Shown in pieces: positions 59,663 through 64,000 of a stretch of 64,000 nt of DNA (its first letter is position 1; every line of letters starts with the position of its first letter). Below the pieces are notes generated by a model. It saw only the letters and a program-made list of their open reading frames with translations. It made no database searches and was not told the origin of the DNA. Source of the DNA: CAYXDO01 sp964463485 (GTDB lineage Bacteria; Myxococcota; Kuafuiibacteriia; Kuafuiibacteriales; Kuafuiibacteriaceae); NCBI GenBank assembly GCA_964463485.1, contig CAYXDO010000045.1, positions 1-64,000 of the forward strand, in the 5' to 3' direction. Position numbers and translations under genes: made by a program.

Positions 59663-62141
59663 GCTCCAGATGGCTCCCATCAAAGAAGCCCGCGTCTACT
59701 TCCGGTCGCTCCTCGCTGGGTTGCTCGCGCTGAGCTGCTCGGAGACCGAATCAGTCCCCATCGGTTCTCGGGACCTCGGCGAGAGTTGCGGCGGCGTCTC
59801 CGACTGCAAGCCGGGGCTCGATTGTCGCGACGGAGTTTGCGCTCTCTTCGAGGAGGAAGCGCCCGGGCCTCTTCCGGGTCAACCTTGTGACGACGGCTGC
59901 GGCCCAGATCTTTGCTGCGGAAATCAGGATGTCTGCCGACCGCTCGTCGAGGGCTGGGAGTTCGCTCGCTGCGGCGAGGCCCCTGGCCACGCTTGTGCGC
60001 TCTCCGCGGATTGCGATGTTGGGTTGGTCTGTAGCGGCGAGGGCGTCTGTGCCGCCGCGGGTGGGCCTGGCACGGGTGGAGTCGGAGCTTCGTGTGGGAA
60101 GCTCGAAGATTGCCAGCGACCCCTGTTCTGCGGGCTCGAGAATACGTGTGACCGAATTCCCTTCTTCCCGGGAACGTCGTGTCTGGCCGACGAAGAGGAA
60201 CTCGGGGCGTTTCGTATGTACTTCGAGGTGCCTCGCGGACAACCGCTCGCCGAGTTCTACCGCCATCCCTTCCCGAGCGACGTCCGTTTCGTCGATGGAA
60301 AGCTCGACATGAGCGGCCACCCGACTCCCGGAGAGGTCCTCGGCGTCGACTTCACCAAGCTGTACATCGAGGCGTTGCAAGAGGACGCAAATGGGTTCGC
60401 GCTGTCCGCGCCCATCTTCGTCCGGTTCTCCGATGAGGTCGACCGCGCGACCCTCGCCACGAATACTTCGACCGAAACCGTCATGTTGGTGAATTTGTCG
60501 GCCGACGCGCCGACCGATCGCCGAGTGCCCGTGCAGAAGTCTTATCGAAGAGACAAAGGCCAAGTCATTTGTGGCAATGCGCTGGGGGTGGCTCCGGTCG
60601 ACGGCTTCCCGCTCGCGCCTCGCACCACGTACGCACTCATCGTGACGACGGGACTACACAGCGTCCGAAATGAGGCGCCGATTCAGGACGCCGATTTCGC
60701 ACCGATGCTCCAGGACGCTACGCCCGCCGACCCCGCGGTCGCTCGCGCCCACCAACTCTTCGCTCCGCTGCGAGCCTGGCTCAGCCGGGCCGGATTCGAA
60801 GCGAAAAACGTGGCCGGGGCAACCGTGTTCACCACGGGAGATCCTGCCCAGATCGGAGAGAAGCTCCGCGCCGCCGTGCACGCCGCACCGGCGCCGGTGC
60901 TGAAGGACCTCGTACTCTGCGATGGCTCGGCGACTTCACCCTGCGATGGCCCCGCCGATCGTGGTTGCCTGCCCGTCTCGGCCACTCATCACCAGCTGCA
61001 GGGGAGAGTCACCATTCCGATCTTCCAAGCAGGGAACCGCCCATACCGAGACGCCGGCGCCAACGGCAGAAATGGCGCGTTCGTGCTGGACGCCAACGAG
61101 CAACCCACGGTTCAAGGAAACGAAGATCTCTGCTTCGGACTCTCCGTGCCCAAAGGGCCGATGCCCGCGGGAGGCTGGCCCGTCGTCATCTACGGACATG
61201 GGACGGGCGGCGACTACACGAGCGGGCTGCGAACCCTCGCTGGAGAGCTCGCGAACATCGACGACGGGCAAGGCAACACCGGAAAAGTCGCAGTCCTCAC
61301 CTTCGACAACGTCATGCACGGACCGCGGCAGGGACTTACTCCGTTCGAAGATCCGGGCCCCCTCTTCTTCAACGTGAAGAATCCTCGGGCCGCCCGCGAC
61401 AACGTCTTGCAAGGGGCCGCTGACGTCTTCTCCCTCATCCGATTCGTACGCACCGCGGAGCTCCTCCCCGCCGAGACCGGCCTCGCGAGCTCAGTTCGCT
61501 TCGATGACGCCCACGTGATTTATTACGGACACTCGCAGGGCACGGTCATCGCGCCCCCTGTCCTCGCGTTCGAGCCCAACTTGCGCGCCGCCGTCATGAC
61601 GGGCGCGGGGGCCGAGATCGGGCTGACCGTGCTCGAGAAGAAGAAACCAAACGACGTGTCGTCGCTGGTGCGAGTCGCGTTCGGCGATCAGAGCGTGACA
61701 CGAGTTCATCCCATCATCGGCTTCCTCTCGTTCTACTTCGGACCCTCCGACGCGATCCCCTACGCCCCCAAGTTCGCCAAGAACGCACCGGAGGGGAGAG
61801 GTCCCACCGACTTGCTCCACGTTTATGGGTTGGAGGATGGGTACGCGCCCGAATCCACTCAGGCGGCGTGGGCCCGCGCGGCCGGAGAACCCATCGTCGG
61901 CGCCACCGTCAAACCACTGCCTGGGCTGGCTTCGGTCCCGGATGGAGCCAAGGGCAACGTCGAAGGCATGACCTTGGGACTCGTTCAGTACGCGCCCCCC
62001 AAGGACGAGAACGGAGACCTCGTCTATGATGGGCATTTCGTGGGCACGCGTGACCCAAAGGCAAAGCGCGCCATCGAGCGCTTCATCCTCGAAGCCGCGA
62101 CGACCGACTCTCCGGCGACGATCGTCCGAGGTGCTCCGTGA
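59652..62141 (+). CDS. large lipoprotein with Cys-rich repeats and hydrolase-like domain
   Basis: An 829-residue lipoprotein with lipobox ALSC. The N-terminal 130 residues hold three to four Cys-rich modules (SCGGVSDCKPGLDCRDGVC, HACALSADCDVGLVCSGEG, SCGKLEDCQRPLFCGLENT), a common myxobacterial pattern. The C-terminal part has alpha/beta hydrolase features (VVIYGHGTGGDYTSG, YYGHSQGTVIAPPVL with G-x-S-x-G, later DLLHVYGLEDGYAPESTQ and YDGHF). Probably an exported esterase or peptidase of unknown substrate. ATG 59652 follows GGGAGG. Confidence 0.8.
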   Translation: MRNELQMAPIKEARVYFRSLLAGLLALSCSETESVPIGSRDLGESCGGVSDCKPGLDCRDGVCALFEEEAPGPLPGQPCDDGCGPDLCCGNQDVCRPLVEGWEFARCGEAPGHACALSADCDVGLVCSGEGVCAAAGGPGTGGVGASCGKLEDCQRPLFCGLENTCDRIPFFPGTSCLADEEELGAFRMYFEVPRGQPLAEFYRHPFPSDVRFVDGKLDMSGHPTPGEVLGVDFTKLYIEALQEDANGFALSAPIFVRFSDEVDRATLATNTSTETVMLVNLSADAPTDRRVPVQKSYRRDKGQVICGNALGVAPVDGFPLAPRTTYALIVTTGLHSVRNEAPIQDADFAPMLQDATPADPAVARAHQLFAPLRAWLSRAGFEAKNVAGATVFTTGDPAQIGEKLRAAVHAAPAPVLKDLVLCDGSATSPCDGPADRGCLPVSATHHQLQGRVTIPIFQAGNRPYRDAGANGRNGAFVLDANEQPTVQGNEDLCFGLSVPKGPMPAGGWPVVIYGHGTGGDYTSGLRTLAGELANIDDGQGNTGKVAVLTFDNVMHGPRQGLTPFEDPGPLFFNVKNPRAARDNVLQGAADVFSLIRFVRTAELLPAETGLASSVRFDDAHVIYYGHSQGTVIAPPVLAFEPNLRAAVMTGAGAEIGLTVLEKKKPNDVSSLVRVAFGDQSVTRVHPIIGFLSFYFGPSDAIPYAPKFAKNAPEGRGPTDLLHVYGLEDGYAPESTQAAWARAAGEPIVGATVKPLPGLASVPDGAKGNVEGMTLGLVQYAPPKDENGDLVYDGHFVGTRDPKAKRAIERFILEAATTDSPATIVRGAP

Positions 62142-62908
62142 GCTCGAAGTCGGGACTGTTAGGACTGTTGTGTCAGGGCGCGGTTCTCTGCCTCTCGATG
62201 AGTTGCGGGGCTGGCGTACCCGTACAGCTCAAGATCGACGACCTGACTTTCGATCTCTCGCTCGACGAGGCCGTGGGTCAGCTCGCTCAGAGCCTCGGGG
62301 CAGGCGGGATCTTGCCGTCCGCGGAGCTTCCCGAGAAGTGGCCCGACGAGCTCCCGGACGTCTGTGTGGACTTCGTCGCCTCGACCGATCAGGTGGCTCC
62401 AGCGGGTGTGGATCTGACGCCCGACCCGGAGGTCGATCCCGACGGCGCGTCGCTGTTCGCTCCGGTCAACAACGGAACGGTGGCGCGGATCGAGATCGAT
62501 GACATCGTCCTACGCGTCGAAAAGAACACACTCACCCTGCCGCTCCCTCCGGTGGAGCTTCAGGCTGCGGACGATAAGGACGCCGATCCGACCGATCGAA
62601 GAGCTTGGTACACGATCGGGACCATCGGGGGCTCGGAGCTCTCTCGAGGGTGTGCCGGAACGCCCTCGACCGCGGTGGAGCCAGGGAAGGTGGCCGATCT
62701 GGACTTCGCTTGGAACATCGGTGGAGAGAGTTTTCTCGACCATCAATTCAAGGACCCGGACTGCTCGGACGCACTCAAATGTAAGGAGTTTGCGATTCGC
62801 GCGCGGAGTCGGTTGTCGCTGGACACTGCGAGGTTCGATCGAAGGCCTCGAGGGAGTGTGCGGCTGAGAATGATCTTGGTCGCGACTTTCTTCGTGGATC
62901 CGATCTGA
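62138..62908 (+). CDS. lipoprotein, coupled to the upstream hydrolase-like gene
   Basis: A 256-residue lipoprotein (signal ending LCLSMSCGA, lipobox SMSC) with GTG overlapping the previous stop (GTGA). The folded part is beta-rich, with an Asp-rich segment (DDKDADPTDRRAWY) that may bind calcium, and several Cys near the end (CAGTPSTA, PDCSDALKCKEF). No family recognised. It is the last gene of the 57536-62908 unit. Confidence 0.75.
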   Translation: MSSKSGLLGLLCQGAVLCLSMSCGAGVPVQLKIDDLTFDLSLDEAVGQLAQSLGAGGILPSAELPEKWPDELPDVCVDFVASTDQVAPAGVDLTPDPEVDPDGASLFAPVNNGTVARIEIDDIVLRVEKNTLTLPLPPVELQAADDKDADPTDRRAWYTIGTIGGSELSRGCAGTPSTAVEPGKVADLDFAWNIGGESFLDHQFKDPDCSDALKCKEFAIRARSRLSLDTARFDRRPRGSVRLRMILVATFFVDPI

Positions 62909-62933
62909 CCTTCACCTACGGACGCGTTACAAT
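62905..62933 (+). promoter_or_regulatory. sigma70-type promoter CTGACC-N17-TACAAT
   Basis: CTGACC (62905-62910), 17 bases, then TACAAT (62928-62933), a 5-of-6 match to the -10 consensus, ending seven bases before GTG 62941. It overlaps the end of the preceding gene. There is no Shine-Dalgarno sequence, so a leaderless transcript is likely. Confidence 0.6.
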
Positions 62934-62940
62934 CCCCGGG

Positions 62941-64000
62941 GTGACGACTCGCGTGACGAGGTTCGTTCTGTACGTGCTTCTCGCCAGCTGCACCAAGCCG
63001 CAGCCGCCCACGCCGCCTGCGGCGGAGTGTCTTCCGCCCGTCGCTGGGCGACCGATTCAGCTCGAGACGGACTCGACGTTTCCGATCGGACCGGCGGTCA
63101 CCTACGTGTCTCAGAGCTCCGCGACGATCATGTTCGAAGCCGAGGAGCGTTGTGAGGGGCGAGTACGTTGGAGTGAGGCAGGCCAAGGTCTCTCGGCCAC
63201 CGCGCCCACGACTCTTGCGGAGCGGGAGGTCGTACACACCGCGAAGCTCGAGGGTCTGCGACCCGGAATTCGTCACGAGTATCAGGTCGAAGCCTGCGGA
63301 AAGACCTCCCGGGTCCTCTCCTTCTTCTCCGCTCCGCCGCCTCGGACGCCCGTGCGATTCGGGGTGCTCGGAGACAACCGGTCGTTCCCCGAGGACGCCA
63401 AACGCGTCGCGCGGGCGCTGGCTCAGATGGGGCCCGATTTCATCGTCCACACCGGGGACGTCGTGACGGACGGGAACAAAATCCCGGAATGGAGGGAGCA
63501 ATTCTACGAACCCATGCGCTCGTTGATTTCGTCGGTTCCAACTTACATCGCGATCGGCAATCACGAGGAGAATGCCAAGCCCTTTTACGAGTACACTTCG
63601 TACCCGTATGATCCGATCATGACCGACCACGCGCAGTTCGGGAGTAACTTCTCGGTCACTTACGGCAACGTGTTCTTGTTGTTCGTGGACACGAACAGCC
63701 TGAGCTTTCTCCTCTCGGTCGCGTTGGACACCGACTTGGCGAAATGGATTCAAGCACAGGTCGCCTCGGAAGCCGCAAAGCGCGCCACGTGGAGGGTCGC
63801 CGTCGGGCACCATCCTGCGTTCACCGAGTCTTGGTCGCCCGGAGCGTGCGATCGCTACTCAGGCACGCCCCCGGTGCTCGGCTTCCTGTTTCCTCTGATG
63901 GAGAAGCACGGTTTCCAGCTGTATCTGACTGGGCATACTCACGCTTATGAGAGAGGTGAGAAGCGCGGGGTCACGCAGATCATCAGCGGGGGCGGGGGCG
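62941..64000 (+). CDS. metallophosphoesterase lipoprotein (partial, cut by window end)
   Basis: The frame is open from GTG 62941 to the window end with no stop, giving 353 residues of a truncated protein. The signal ends in LLASC (lipobox). A short N-terminal fibronectin-like region (VTYVSQSSATIMFEAEERC) precedes a calcineurin-type metallophosphoesterase with the metal motifs GVLGDNRSF (about 143), HTGDVVTDGN (170), IGNHEE (206), VGHHPAF (289) and TGHTHAYERG (331). It resembles the purple acid phosphatase-like branch. Substrate unknown. Confidence 0.93.
   Translation, partial: MTTRVTRFVLYVLLASCTKPQPPTPPAAECLPPVAGRPIQLETDSTFPIGPAVTYVSQSSATIMFEAEERCEGRVRWSEAGQGLSATAPTTLAEREVVHTAKLEGLRPGIRHEYQVEACGKTSRVLSFFSAPPPRTPVRFGVLGDNRSFPEDAKRVARALAQMGPDFIVHTGDVVTDGNKIPEWREQFYEPMRSLISSVPTYIAIGNHEENAKPFYEYTSYPYDPIMTDHAQFGSNFSVTYGNVFLLFVDTNSLSFLLSVALDTDLAKWIQAQVASEAAKRATWRVAVGHHPAFTESWSPGACDRYSGTPPVLGFLFPLMEKHGFQLYLTGHTHAYERGEKRGVTQIISGGGG

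Overview
The window is 64 kb of GC-rich, densely packed bacterial DNA. It looks like a myxobacterium-type genome (Myxococcota, perhaps Polyangiales). The reasons are two proteins with MYXO-CTERM-like tails (Cys-rich motif, hydrophobic helix, Arg), a tandem Ser/Thr protein kinase beside an FHA-sigma54 activator, many lipoproteins with Asp/Gly/Ser-rich linkers, thrombospondin type 3 repeat proteins, and mevalonate-pathway genes. About 52 protein genes are supported. I see no rRNA, tRNA, CRISPR array, prophage or intact insertion sequence. The last gene runs off the right edge.

Layout. 0.3-3.8 kb: two tail-to-tail paralogous lipoproteins and a small membrane protein. 4-8.2 kb: FHA-sigma54 activator and double-kinase-domain receptor. 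8.3-9.6 kb: von Willebrand A lipoprotein. 9.7-18.2 kb: a signalling island with a histidine kinase, a REC-GAF-kinase-REC hybrid, an unrecognised protein pair, an NtrC-type regulator, an outer-membrane-like protein, and two small proteins behind a near-consensus sigma54 promoter. 18.4-23.8 kb: OmpA/TSP3 protein and a giant TSP3 surface protein. 23.9-27.5 kb: Tat-exported small subunit plus GMC oxidoreductase, then an Asp/Gly-rich lipoprotein. 27.6-31.6 kb: potABCD polyamine transporter. 31.6-38.1 kb: hydrolases and small enzymes, including an esterase-like lipoprotein whose motifs are in circularly permuted order. 38.4-43.3 kb: a four-gene exported cytochrome-c/DUF1549/DUF1501-type operon, divergent from an 806-residue lipoprotein at 43.4-45.8 kb. 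45.8-46.4 kb: MazF-like toxin-antitoxin pair. 46.5-53.8 kb: peptidase, exported methyltransferase, PLP-fold protein, RtcA, MFS transporter and a three-gene MYXO-CTERM operon. 54-57.6 kb: isoprenoid genes (polyprenyl synthase, HMG-CoA reductase, type II IPP isomerase). 57.5-64 kb: a chain of exported proteins ending in a truncated metallophosphoesterase.

How the genes work together. Much of the window is cell-surface equipment plus the circuits that could control it. Translational coupling by ATGA, GTGA or TTGA overlaps is frequent and defines several operons. Several genes without a Shine-Dalgarno sequence have a -10-like hexamer 6-7 bases before the start codon, which suggests leaderless transcripts. 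The best candidates for new biology are the sigma54 small-protein locus at 17.3-18.2 kb, the permuted esterase at 31.6-33.5 kb, the lysine-less PLP-fold protein beside rtcA, and an exported protein with a DNA-binding-like helix-turn-helix at 57.5 kb. Functions are inferred from motifs read by eye; no database search was possible.
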